Positions 52,448-60,515 of a DNA stretch of 64,000 bases are shown one piece after another. This stretch comes from Mesorhizobium temperatum (GTDB taxonomy: Bacteria; Pseudomonadota; Alphaproteobacteria; Rhizobiales; Rhizobiaceae): assembly GCF_002284575.1 (NCBI RefSeq), contig NZ_NPKJ01000022.1, forward strand, positions 157,132-221,131, given 5' to 3'. The translations under genes and the position numbers were made by a program. Each line of letters starts with the position of its first letter. The first letter of the stretch is position 1. The notes beneath the pieces were generated by a model, which was given only the letters and a program-made list of their open reading frames with translations, made no database searches and had not been told where the DNA came from.

Positions 52448-54193
52448 TCAGCCCATCATCGTCTTCAGCGGCTCCCGAGCGAGGTTTGCTTCAATCTCCT
52501 TACGGCCTGGCGTTTGCCGCAGCGCTGTGCGCATGTTCTTGCGATATTCGTCCGGCATGCGCGGCGGCAGCATAGGTTCATACGCGTCGACGACCGCCTC
52601 AATGATCACCGGACCTTCCGCGGCAAAAGCGGCATCAAGAACCCCGTCGACGTCCTCAGGCCGGGTGACGCTGTAGCCGATGCCGCCCATGGCTTCAGCG
52701 GCCAAAGCGAAATCGATCGGCTGGAGTTCGCAGGCAAATTGCGGGTTGCCGAGGAACATCATCTGCTCCCAGGCGATCTGGTTGAGCATGTTGTTCTTGA
52801 TCACCAGGAGCTTGAGCGGAATCTTGTAACGCACGGCCGTCGAAAATTCGCCAAGCTGCATTGCCAGCCCGCCATCGCCCACAACCGCGAAAACCGGCCG
52901 GCCCGGAAAGGCGATCCCGCCGGCAATCGCATAGGGCAGCCCGCAGGCCATCGATGCCAGCGAGCCGGAGACGGCGAAATCCTGTCCTGCCTTGATATCG
53001 ACATGACGGGCGGCAAGTTCGGTGTTCTGACCGGAATCGCTAGCCAGGATCGCATTGGCCGGTATTCGGTCGCCGAATGCCTTAACGACGCGCTGCGGCT
53101 TGAGCGGCACGTCGTCCCTGCTTTCCGCCTCGGCCATCATCTTGCGCCAGCGTTGTAGGCTCTGCTGCGCATCTTCGAGAAAGGATCTGTCCTGCTTTGG
53201 CTTCAGCCTTTCGTTGAGCAACTGCAGCGTGAGGGCCGCATCTCCGACGAGACCGGCCTCGACGGGATGGCGAAGGCCGATGCGCTCCGCATTGCGGTCG
53301 ATCTGCACGCCGCGCGCCTTGCCCGGCTTGGGGTAGTATTCGATGTAGGGGAAGGTCGAGCCGACGATCAGCAGCGCCTCGCATTCCTCCATTATCTCCT
53401 GCGAGGTCAGCGAGCCCAATATTCCTATTCCGCCCATGACGTGTGGGTGATCGTCCGGCAGGACGGCTTTGCCGAGCAAGGCCTTGGCGACGGGTGCGGC
53501 GAGGAGCTCCGCCGTCCTCTCGAGTTCGGCCTGGGCATGCAGCGCCCCGCGCCCGGCGAGTATCGCCACCTTTGAGGCTGTGTTGAGGATGTCCGCTGCA
53601 AGAGCAAGCTGGGCTTCGTCGGGTCGCTTGTCCCCTTCGAACCACCGTTCGGGCGTGTGTCTTGGAATGTTACGGGGCGAGCGCTTTGCCGCCGTCTGCT
53701 CCTGCACGTCGCTTGCAATCGAAAGATGGGCGACGCCGCGTCCCGCAAGCGCGGAACGACAGGCCAGGCCGGCAACGTTTTCCATATGCGCTGCGTCGGT
53801 CACTTGCGTGTTGAAGATGGCGACGTCGCTGAAAACACGGGTGAGATCGACATCCTGCTGCGTGAACGTCTCGATCAGATCGTGAAATTGCATGCCGGTT
53901 ATGGCAAGGACCGGCGCCTGGTCGAGTTTTGCGTCGTAAAGACCGGTGAGCAAATGAGTGCCTCCTGGCCCCGAGGTGGCGAGGCAGACACCGAGTTTGC
54001 CGGTCCATTTGGCATAGGCCGTCGCCATGAAGGCCGCGGATTCCTCGTGCCGCACCTGTACGAAGCGAATCTTGTCCTGCCTTGTGCGCAGCGCCTCCAT
54101 GATGCCGTTTATGCCGTCCCCCGGCAGGCCGAAGATCACACGCACGTCCCAGGCGATCAATGTGTCGACAAGGATCTCGGCAGTGTTGGGCAT
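52448..54193 (-). CDS. ThDP-dependent enzyme, pyruvate oxidase/POX-like
   Basis: A 581-residue enzyme of the acetolactate synthase/pyruvate oxidase class. The N-terminal pyrimidine-binding domain has the catalytic Glu in VRHEESAAFMA (E50). A central domain follows, and the C-terminal ThDP-binding part contains GDGG (VVGDGGLAMQLGEF near 425) and the later KNNMLNQIAWEQMMF. The overall pattern is nearest to E. coli PoxB-type pyruvate oxidases, which make acetate and feed electrons to quinone. The ATG at 54193 follows AGGAGG. Substrate and acceptor are inferred. Confidence 0.85.
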   Translation of the reverse strand: MPNTAEILVDTLIAWDVRVIFGLPGDGINGIMEALRTRQDKIRFVQVRHEESAAFMATAYAKWTGKLGVCLATSGPGGTHLLTGLYDAKLDQAPVLAITGMQFHDLIETFTQQDVDLTRVFSDVAIFNTQVTDAAHMENVAGLACRSALAGRGVAHLSIASDVQEQTAAKRSPRNIPRHTPERWFEGDKRPDEAQLALAADILNTASKVAILAGRGALHAQAELERTAELLAAPVAKALLGKAVLPDDHPHVMGGIGILGSLTSQEIMEECEALLIVGSTFPYIEYYPKPGKARGVQIDRNAERIGLRHPVEAGLVGDAALTLQLLNERLKPKQDRSFLEDAQQSLQRWRKMMAEAESRDDVPLKPQRVVKAFGDRIPANAILASDSGQNTELAARHVDIKAGQDFAVSGSLASMACGLPYAIAGGIAFPGRPVFAVVGDGGLAMQLGEFSTAVRYKIPLKLLVIKNNMLNQIAWEQMMFLGNPQFACELQPIDFALAAEAMGGIGYSVTRPEDVDGVLDAAFAAEGPVIIEAVVDAYEPMLPPRMPDEYRKNMRTALRQTPGRKEIEANLAREPLKTMMG

Positions 54194-54413
54194 GGTTGCC
54201 TCCTGTGTCTGGTATTGCTTTTGTCCTGGGCCTCCAGCTTTACGCTCTCGCTGCGGCGTGCGGCGGCAGGCGTGGACATCGGCGATCAGTCGCCGAACGA
54301 CGGAGATGCCGGGATGTTCCATCGGAACGGCAGGAGTTGCGACTCGGCAGCGGCAAGCCACAATCTCGGTTTCTCGGAAGTGGCTAACGGCGACGTCAAG
54401 ATAGCGCCGAAAC

Positions 54414-54436
54414 AAAAAACCCGCCTCGGCGGCGGG
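54414..54436 (-). terminator. Intrinsic terminator (leftward)
   Basis: Read leftward, CCCGCC-GCCGA-GGCGGG forms a 6-bp GC hairpin followed by TTTTTT. It points toward the ThDP-enzyme gene, 220 nt downstream, so it either ends read-through from the right or attenuates that gene. No riboswitch core was recognised between it and the start. Confidence 0.65.
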
Positions 54437-54567
54437 TCGTTACCTCGCGGCAGTGCTCCCGCGGTCGAAGGCTTAGGGCGGCAGCCAATCGCAGACATTG
54501 GCGATTGGCGGCAGAACCCAGGAACGGTTACGGCGCCTTCTCGGTTGTGAGGGAAAGGAGATGGTCC

Positions 54568-54732
54568 ATGTTTGAGAACAGCATGTGGTTGCTCGTCGTT
54601 GCAGGCGGTCCTCTGATACTGGCAATCCTGATCGCCTACGCACTCCTCACGCGACGCCGCCGCGGTCCCGCAGAACGCAGGGAGAGCGAGCGGGCGACCG
54701 AGCGCCTGTATCGCGAGGAGGAGAAAGACTGA
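54568..54732 (+). CDS. Small single-span membrane protein, 54 aa
   Basis: An ATG at 54568 after GGAAAGGAG opens MFENSMWLLVVAGGPLILAI, a single hydrophobic helix, followed by a strongly charged tail (RRRRGPAERRESERATERLY). N-out membrane topology with a cytoplasmic basic tail is likely. No family recognised. Confidence 0.6.
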   Translation: MFENSMWLLVVAGGPLILAILIAYALLTRRRRGPAERRESERATERLYREEEKD

Positions 54733-54973
54733 CGGATCACGGCAGGTGTGGATGAGCAGCCGGAGCCGAAGGGCGATGGACAGTTTATTTCAACCGCCGT
54801 TTCGGAACGAACCCGCCGCCCTGCCATTATCGCCATGAGACAGGCACAGATCGTGCTGACCCCCGATCGGTCCGCTCGGCAAGCACACCGTGGCCCCTGC
54901 AATCACCAGGAGATCGACGATTGCCGACGGCGATCTGGGCATCAAACCGGATGCAAGGCACCTGGAGGAAACA

Positions 54974-55219
54974 ATGACTGGACGCAAGACCCATGAGCAG
55001 CAAATGCGCATCATTGAAAAGCGGGAGAACACGAAGAACGCCGGCAAGGATTTCGACGCAGAGGCGGACCTGAAGCGATCAGCAGCCGAACGTGAAGCGC
55101 TGCGCAAAGGATCGGAAATCAGGTCCAAGACACCCGATCTTGTCGACCCTGATGACCGCAATATCCTTCGCGGAGAAAATCAGGAGAGCGTTCATCACAA
55201 GAAACGTCCCGACGATTAA
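54974..55219 (+). CDS. Small charged hypothetical protein, 81 aa
   Basis: An ATG at 54974, directly after GGAGGAA, opens MTGRKTHEQQMRIIEKRENT, a highly charged, likely helical/disordered protein. No family recognised. Separated by 16 nt from the next small gene, so probably one transcript with it; both lie beside the end-joining genes. Confidence 0.65.
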   Translation: MTGRKTHEQQMRIIEKRENTKNAGKDFDAEADLKRSAAEREALRKGSEIRSKTPDLVDPDDRNILRGENQESVHHKKRPDD

Positions 55220-55235
55220 GAATTGGAGCACGCCT

Positions 55236-55451
55236 ATGGCAAAAGGTAGCAAGAAGCACATCGGAGCGGGTTCACGGGGAAAGGGTTCCGGTGCAGGCGC
55301 CATGACCACCACCCCAAAGGACAAGCTCGAGGAAAACAAAGTCCTGTCCAACCGCGACAAGGCCCAGCATACGAAGGAACGCGGCCTAGACTCCAAGCAG
55401 GTCGCGACCGAGCAGCGCCAGGATCACGCTGCCAATCGTTTGCGGGACTGA
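55236..55451 (+). CDS. Small basic/disordered protein, 71 aa
   Basis: The frame MAKGSKKHIGAGSRGKGSGA is Gly/Lys/Ser-rich with a polar C-terminal part (NKVLSNRDKAQHTKERGLD). It has the look of a disordered, possibly nucleic-acid-binding protein. No family recognised. The ATG at 55236 follows TTGGAG. Clearly paired with the preceding 81-residue gene. Confidence 0.65.
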   Translation: MAKGSKKHIGAGSRGKGSGAGAMTTTPKDKLEENKVLSNRDKAQHTKERGLDSKQVATEQRQDHAANRLRD

Positions 55452-55531
55452 CGGCTCACCCGCCGCTGAGGGCGCGGTCGTGCGGCCCTCTTTTCAGGTT
55501 GGCTGCAAGCTCAAGGGGAGGGCGGTGCGGC

Positions 55532-56296
55532 TCAGGCCCATTCGCCACTGAAAAGCGGTTCTATCGGATGGCGTGACTTGGCCATTTTGAGTTCGCGCAG
55601 CATCTCGGAATGGCGCTCATCCTCCTTCTCGACGTCGAGCTCGACATTGTAGGCCTTTTCCGGATCGGTTCGCGCGCCGACCAGGATGAATTCAGCGCCC
55701 TGCACATCAAGCAGCTTTATGTCCTCGCGAGCAAATCTGCGGCCGCGGAATTCCCGCTGAAGCCTGTCTGGATAGTCGGGCTCCTGGGCTTGTCCCAATC
55801 CAAGACCTGGAGGGCTGGGCTTTTCGGGATTCTTCACCGAAAGCGCGAAGCTTGCCTGTGGTGCGATGTTGAAGTCGCGTTGCACCTCGGATGGCCGCTC
55901 TGGAAGCTCGAGTGCGTAGCTGAGATGCAATTGTCCATTGAGCAGCGTGACAAGATAACGGCCTTCGCCCGCCGGGCGCGCCGCAGGCAGATGCTGCCGG
56001 CCGCGCGTCTTGGTGTCATACGTTTCTTCGCGGAGGCCCTTTTCCAACGCGGCGGCGGAACCCGCAATCGCGCCGACGAAACCCCAGTTACGCTCGTGCT
56101 CATGCGCATCGGGCAGCCGCTTGCGCCCGATAACGAGAAGCCGCACCTTCGTCGCGTGCTCCGGCCGCAGCACAACGAAGAAGCGCTGCACGTCGGAAAG
56201 ACTTTCTGGATCGGTTTCGCCCACCCTGGGCCGGTAGAGAAAGAAAATATCGCCGCGCTCGACGATCTCCATCTGTTGTCGGTCCTTGCTAGCCAT
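55532..56296 (-). CDS. Conserved hypothetical protein, 254 aa
   Basis: The protein begins MASKDRQQMEIVERGDIFFL and has an alpha/beta look, with stretches YLVTLLNGQLHLSYALELPE and GAEFILVGAR; there is no signal peptide or membrane segment. A strong AAGGAGG ribosome site sits before the ATG. No family recognised; the compact fold and the repair-gene setting make an enzyme or DNA-related role possible. It is transcribed away from the small genes and toward the left. Confidence 0.6.
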   Translation of the reverse strand: MASKDRQQMEIVERGDIFFLYRPRVGETDPESLSDVQRFFVVLRPEHATKVRLLVIGRKRLPDAHEHERNWGFVGAIAGSAAALEKGLREETYDTKTRGRQHLPAARPAGEGRYLVTLLNGQLHLSYALELPERPSEVQRDFNIAPQASFALSVKNPEKPSPPGLGLGQAQEPDYPDRLQREFRGRRFAREDIKLLDVQGAEFILVGARTDPEKAYNVELDVEKEDERHSEMLRELKMAKSRHPIEPLFSGEWA

Positions 56297-56326
56297 GGCG
56301 TGCCTCCTTCGGCTGTCGGCGATGAG

Positions 56327-57016
56327 CTAACCGGCAGATCGCATCGATGATTTGCTCTCGAACTGCTCTGCCTGCTGCAGCAGCTGGACCACCTCCGCGT
56401 CCGTGGTCTGCGCGAAATTCTTATAATACCGGCCCACCGCAACAAACGGCTCCGGCGTGGCGAGACAGACCACTTCGTCCACATCGGCTTTTATCAGGTC
56501 CAGCGTGTCCTGGGGGGCTACCGGAACGGCCAAGACAACATGCGCGGCCCGATCCTTTCTTAGCGCCTTGAGCGCCACTCTGACCGTGCCTCCGGTCGCT
56601 ATGCCGTCATCGACAACGATGACTGTCCGGCCCAGGACCGAAGCCGCAGGCCTGCTGCCGAGATAGAGGTTTCTGCGGCGCTCGATTTCGAGCAGTTGCC
56701 GCCGTTTTTCTGCTTCGACGTACTCGTCTGACGGCTGGACCAAAGCCATCGCCTCCTCGTTGAGGACGAGCTGCGGATTTTCCCCGTCGACGACCGCGCC
56801 GATGCCATATTCGGAATGGCCCGGCGCGCCGATCTTGCGCACAAGCAGCACGTCGAGCCGGGCACGGAGTGCCTTCGCCACTTCGAAGCCAACCGGCACT
56901 CCGCCACGCGGCAGCGCCAGCACCAGTGGATCGCTTGCCGCGAACCCGGTCAAAGCGGCGGCAAGCTGGCGCCCCGCATCCGTTCGATCCCTGAATTTCG
57001 GCGCGTCAAAAATCAT
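56327..57016 (-). CDS. Phosphoribosyltransferase domain protein
   Basis: A 229-residue protein with a PRTase fold: DPLVLALPRGGVPVGFEVAK (the family's start), VRKIGAPGHSEYGIGAV and the PRPP-binding loop VIVVDDGIATGGT near residue 130. These stand-alone PRTases often sit by stress genes and have no settled substrate. The ATG at 57016 follows AAGGTGA. It precedes the 254-residue gene by 30 nt, so the two are probably one transcript. Confidence 0.85.
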   Translation of the reverse strand: MIFDAPKFRDRTDAGRQLAAALTGFAASDPLVLALPRGGVPVGFEVAKALRARLDVLLVRKIGAPGHSEYGIGAVVDGENPQLVLNEEAMALVQPSDEYVEAEKRRQLLEIERRRNLYLGSRPAASVLGRTVIVVDDGIATGGTVRVALKALRKDRAAHVVLAVPVAPQDTLDLIKADVDEVVCLATPEPFVAVGRYYKNFAQTTDAEVVQLLQQAEQFESKSSMRSAG

Positions 57017-57335
57017 TGGCTTCACCTTTGCAAGGGCGAGACCTGGCATCGGTGCTGCTCAGGCCTCCTCCTCGCCCAAATTCACCTTCTTGGCGAAACG
57101 GCGATCGGAGGCAATTGTTTCATCAACCCTTGGTAAAAAGTGGCGAACGATGCGATTGAGAACCCGGTTCTGGGCCCGGATGCTCTCCGGCAAAGGGTTA
57201 TCCCGTGGGCTATCGCCAACGCTAGCGATTGGCCACAGGCTACCACGCCTTCGTCATCCTAGGGCGGAGCAGGAGCGAAGCGCCGTCGCGGAGACCCTGG
57301 GATGACGAAGCGCCGCGGCCCTCGTGAGGCCACAG
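57017..57335. other. Intergenic region, 319 bp, with a palindromic repeat
   Basis: This gap holds no supported gene. Its only clear structure is the palindrome TCGTCATCCtAGGG ... CCCtGGGATGACGA (57251-57308) next to the binding-protein gene. Confidence 0.45.
57251..57308. repeat. Intergenic palindromic repeat
   Basis: Two 14-nt arms, TCGTCATCCTAGGG and CCCTGGGATGACGA, enclose 30 nt. The arms pair at 13 of 14 positions. This is a common shape for dispersed intergenic repeats in Mesorhizobium-like genomes, here just past the 3' end of the binding-protein gene. Confidence 0.7.
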
Positions 57336-58436
57336 CTATCCGACCCTTTGCATCTGCGGGATTTCGGCAACCTGTCGAAATCGGCCATTTTCCACGACAT
57401 TGAGTGCCGTGACGGCGGCCAAATTGTCGCCTTTTTCGTCCCACTGCACGGGATCGCTATAGGCAATGCCTTGGAAGCGGAGCTTCCGCATCGCTGTCAG
57501 AACGTCGCGCCGGCTCGGATTTCCCTTGGATTCAGCGATCGCGTTTTTGATTGCAGCGATCAGCACACGGGCTGAATCGTAGGAGTTCACGGCATAGTTG
57601 CCGATCGGTCCGAACACCGCCGCATAGCGCCCGGCGAAATCGCTTGAACCAGCGACTTTACCCAGTTCGGGCGTGGCGGACAGCACAAGAACGCCTTCGC
57701 CCAATGTCGCGGTTTCTCCCGCAGGCTCAAGGAAATTCACCGCGTCCCAACAGCCGTCGCCGCTGGCGAAAAGCTGGCCGAGACCTGCACGGCGCATCGC
57801 GCGCAGGATGAAAGCACCCTCGAAGCTGCCGCCGTAGAACAGCAGATCGAAATCGGCCCGCAGAGATGCGACCAGGGGGTCAAAATCGCGGCTCCCTTCG
57901 CGAACCGTCCGCCGCTCTGCGATACGTCCCCCAAGCGACAGAAATGCCCGCGAGAACGCGATGCCCATGCTGTGGCCATACATCGTTTCAGTTTCGACCA
58001 GGACGGCGCGGCGCTTGCCCGTGACGTCGTAGAGATGACGGGCAATGGCTGCCCCGGTCTGGTCGTCGCGATTGGTGAAGCGAAAGACATTCGGCAGCGA
58101 GCGCTCGGTGAGCGCCGTGTCGGAAGCGATCGGCGTGATCATCGCGAGGTCGTTGGCGGCATAAATCTCCGCCGCGGCGATGGTGACATTGCTGTTGTAG
58201 TGGCCAACGACGCCAAGCAGATCCGGCCGGTTGCAAAAGTCGTCCGCGACTTGCCGTCCGGTCTCGACCTTTCCCTGATCGTCCGCACCCTCAACCATGA
58301 CGGGAAAGCCTGCAATGCCACCGTCGGCGTTCTGCTCCTCGACCGCGAGCTCGATCGCCTGCTTCATCTCGGCGCCAAGCGCTGCCGCATTTCCCGATAA
58401 TGGCGCGCCAATTGCGATCCGGATCGCTTCCGACAT
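57336..58436 (-). CDS. Periplasmic-binding-fold protein without signal peptide
   Basis: A 366-residue family-4 (LivJ-type) binding protein: IAIGAPLSGNAAALG, LAVEEQNADGGIAGFP, VGHYNSNVTIAAAEIY. It starts MSEAIRIAIGAPLSGN with no signal peptide, and there is no room for one at the frame's start. No ABC transporter genes adjoin it. It may be a cytoplasmic sensor, as AmiC is, or have lost its leader. It is divergent from ku. Confidence 0.8.
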   Translation of the reverse strand: MSEAIRIAIGAPLSGNAAALGAEMKQAIELAVEEQNADGGIAGFPVMVEGADDQGKVETGRQVADDFCNRPDLLGVVGHYNSNVTIAAAEIYAANDLAMITPIASDTALTERSLPNVFRFTNRDDQTGAAIARHLYDVTGKRRAVLVETETMYGHSMGIAFSRAFLSLGGRIAERRTVREGSRDFDPLVASLRADFDLLFYGGSFEGAFILRAMRRAGLGQLFASGDGCWDAVNFLEPAGETATLGEGVLVLSATPELGKVAGSSDFAGRYAAVFGPIGNYAVNSYDSARVLIAAIKNAIAESKGNPSRRDVLTAMRKLRFQGIAYSDPVQWDEKGDNLAAVTALNVVENGRFRQVAEIPQMQRVG

Positions 58437-58622
58437 TGAAATGGTCCTTGCTGCCGCCGGGCTGTTTGTCTGTCCCGAACTGCGCTTGCGCTGATCGGTT
58501 CCGTCTCGAACCGGAAAAATGATGGATTCTTACTGGCGAGCCTGGGGCGCGCGAAAAAAATGCTGCTGGAACAATCGATCACCTTGGTGCGTTCGACTGT
58601 TTTACTCCTGTCGGGGTCCTCG

Positions 58623-59426
58623 ATGGCGCCACGTCCTTTCTGGAAAGGCTATCTGAAGCTTTCGCTGGTGACCTGTCCGGTCGCGATGACGCCCGCTACC
58701 ACCGAGAGCGAAAAGGTCCGGTTCCGTACGCTGAATCGCAAGAGCGGGCATCGGGTCGTCAGCCAATATGTCGATGCCGTCAGCGGCAAGCCAGTTGGTG
58801 AAGACGACGAGGTGAAGGGATATCAGCGCGGCGAGGACGAATACGTCCTGCTCGAGGACGATGAGATCGACGCAGTTGCGCTGGAGAGCACGCGTACCAT
58901 CGATATCGACATGTTTGTCGATGCCGACAGCATCGGCTGGATCTGGTACGACAAGCCCCACTATCTCACCCCTGACGACCCGGTCGGGGAGGAGGCATTC
59001 TCGGTCATTCGCGACGCGATGAAATCGACAGGGACAGTCGGAATATCGCGACTGGTCATGTACCGCCGCGAGCGCGCCGTCATGCTTGAACCACGAGGCA
59101 AGGGCATCGTGCTGTGGACACTGCGCTATGGCGACGAGGTTCGCGATCCTGAGGATTATTTCGGCAAGATCGAAGACGTCAAACCCGACCCGAAACTGAT
59201 GGATATGGTCTCGACCCTGATCGATGAGCGAACCAGGCAGTGGGATCCCGCCATGACCGGAGATCCGGTCCAGGCGCGGCTGCTCGAGATCATTGCCTCG
59301 AAGAAGAAGGGCAAGAAGGGTCCGGCCAAGGCGAAGGCCAAGGCCGAGCAACCGCCCAGCAACGTGATCAACATCATGGATGCACTGCGCAAGAGCATCG
59401 GCTCGGAGGCCGGAAAGCGGAAATAG
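58623..59426 (+). CDS. ku: Ku protein (first of two)
   Basis: A 267-residue Ku homologue: APRPFWKGYLKLSLVTCPVA, the conserved FRTLNRKSGHRVVSQYVDA, DEVKGYQRGEDEYVLLEDDEI and the Lys-rich C-terminus (KKKGKKGPAKAKAKAE). Bacterial Ku binds DNA double-strand ends and recruits LigD for non-homologous end joining. The ATG at 58623 opens the standard MAPRPFWKG; upstream in-frame ATGs lack support. The ligase gene follows 42 nt later. Confidence 0.93.
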   Translation: MAPRPFWKGYLKLSLVTCPVAMTPATTESEKVRFRTLNRKSGHRVVSQYVDAVSGKPVGEDDEVKGYQRGEDEYVLLEDDEIDAVALESTRTIDIDMFVDADSIGWIWYDKPHYLTPDDPVGEEAFSVIRDAMKSTGTVGISRLVMYRRERAVMLEPRGKGIVLWTLRYGDEVRDPEDYFGKIEDVKPDPKLMDMVSTLIDERTRQWDPAMTGDPVQARLLEIIASKKKGKKGPAKAKAKAEQPPSNVINIMDALRKSIGSEAGKRK

Positions 59427-59468
59427 GCGCTTGGGAGCAGGCTTGGTCGGGAGGACAAAGGCAGCACA

Positions 59469-60482
59469 ATGAAGGTCATCCCCCGCGACGGCGGCTTCGC
59501 CCTGCCGCTCGACACGCCTCCTATGGAAGCCAAGGCGGCTGATGCGATTCCCGAAGGAGTTGGATGGCAATACGAGCGCAAATGGGATGGTTTTCGCTGC
59601 CTGGCATTCCGGCAGGGTGACGCGGTGGAGTTGCGCGCCAAGTCAGGCAAGCCGCTCGGACGGTATTTTCCCGAACTCGTCGCGGCACTGAGGGAACTGC
59701 CGTCGTCCCGCTTTGTCGTCGACGGCGAAATCGTCATCTCGGTCGACGGCAAGCTGTCGTTCGACGCTCTCCAGATGCGACTTCATCCGGCCGAGAGCAG
59801 GATCCACAAGCTGTCCGCGGAAACCCCGGCGCACATCGTCCTGTTCGACATGCTCTGCGACGAGCACGGAACCGTCCTGTTGGCCCGGACACTGGAAGAA
59901 CGACGAGCGATCCTTGAGGCTTTCGTCACTTCGGCAGAGCGCAAGAACATTGTTCTCTCGCACTGCACGCGCGATATGAAGGAAGCCCGCTCCTGGTTAG
60001 GGGATGCCGGACATGGCGAGACGGACGGCGTGGTCGCCAAGCGGCTGGACGATCCATACCAGCCGGGCGTGCGCGCGATGGTGAAGGTAAAGCGGCTGCG
60101 ATCGGCCGATTGCGTGGTCGGCGGCTTTCGCTATCTCAGCAACAGCCGGCAGGTCGGTTCATTGTTGCTGGGTCTGTACAATGAGGCCGGCAAGCTCGAT
60201 CACGTCGGCTTCACCTCGACCATTGCCAAGGACGATAGGGCCGAGCTTACCCGCAAACTCGAAGCGATGCGACAGCCACCCGGATTTACCGGAAAGGCAC
60301 CGGGCGGGCCGAGCCGCTGGAGCACCGAGCGCAGCGGCGACTGGGAGCCGGTCCGGCCCGAATTGGTGGTCGAAGTACGCTTCGATCACGTCACCGGCGA
60401 CCGTTTCCGGCATGGCACCAAGTTCCTGCGCTGGCGGCCGGACAAGGCACCGGAGCAATGCACGTTCGAGCAGATCGCCTGA
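59469..60482 (+). CDS. ATP-dependent DNA ligase, LigD-ligase/LigC-like
   Basis: A 337-residue stand-alone ATP-dependent ligase. The nucleotidyl-transferase lysine is K38 in YERKWDGFR, followed by the FVVDGEIVI motif and ETDGVVAKRLDDPYQPG, and a C-terminal OB-fold domain. Without polymerase or phosphoesterase domains it resembles the extra end-joining ligases of rhizobia. Likely co-transcribed with ku just upstream. Confidence 0.9.
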   Translation: MKVIPRDGGFALPLDTPPMEAKAADAIPEGVGWQYERKWDGFRCLAFRQGDAVELRAKSGKPLGRYFPELVAALRELPSSRFVVDGEIVISVDGKLSFDALQMRLHPAESRIHKLSAETPAHIVLFDMLCDEHGTVLLARTLEERRAILEAFVTSAERKNIVLSHCTRDMKEARSWLGDAGHGETDGVVAKRLDDPYQPGVRAMVKVKRLRSADCVVGGFRYLSNSRQVGSLLLGLYNEAGKLDHVGFTSTIAKDDRAELTRKLEAMRQPPGFTGKAPGGPSRWSTERSGDWEPVRPELVVEVRFDHVTGDRFRHGTKFLRWRPDKAPEQCTFEQIA

Positions 60483-60515
60483 TTATTCCGATGCATGCAC
60501 CTCGTAAAGCCGTCC

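Noticed and set aside
52422..52453. Perfect 7-nt inverted repeat GGCTGAC...GTCAGCC between convergent genes
   Set aside because: Spans an 18-nt loop with no T tract, so it is not a convincing terminator.
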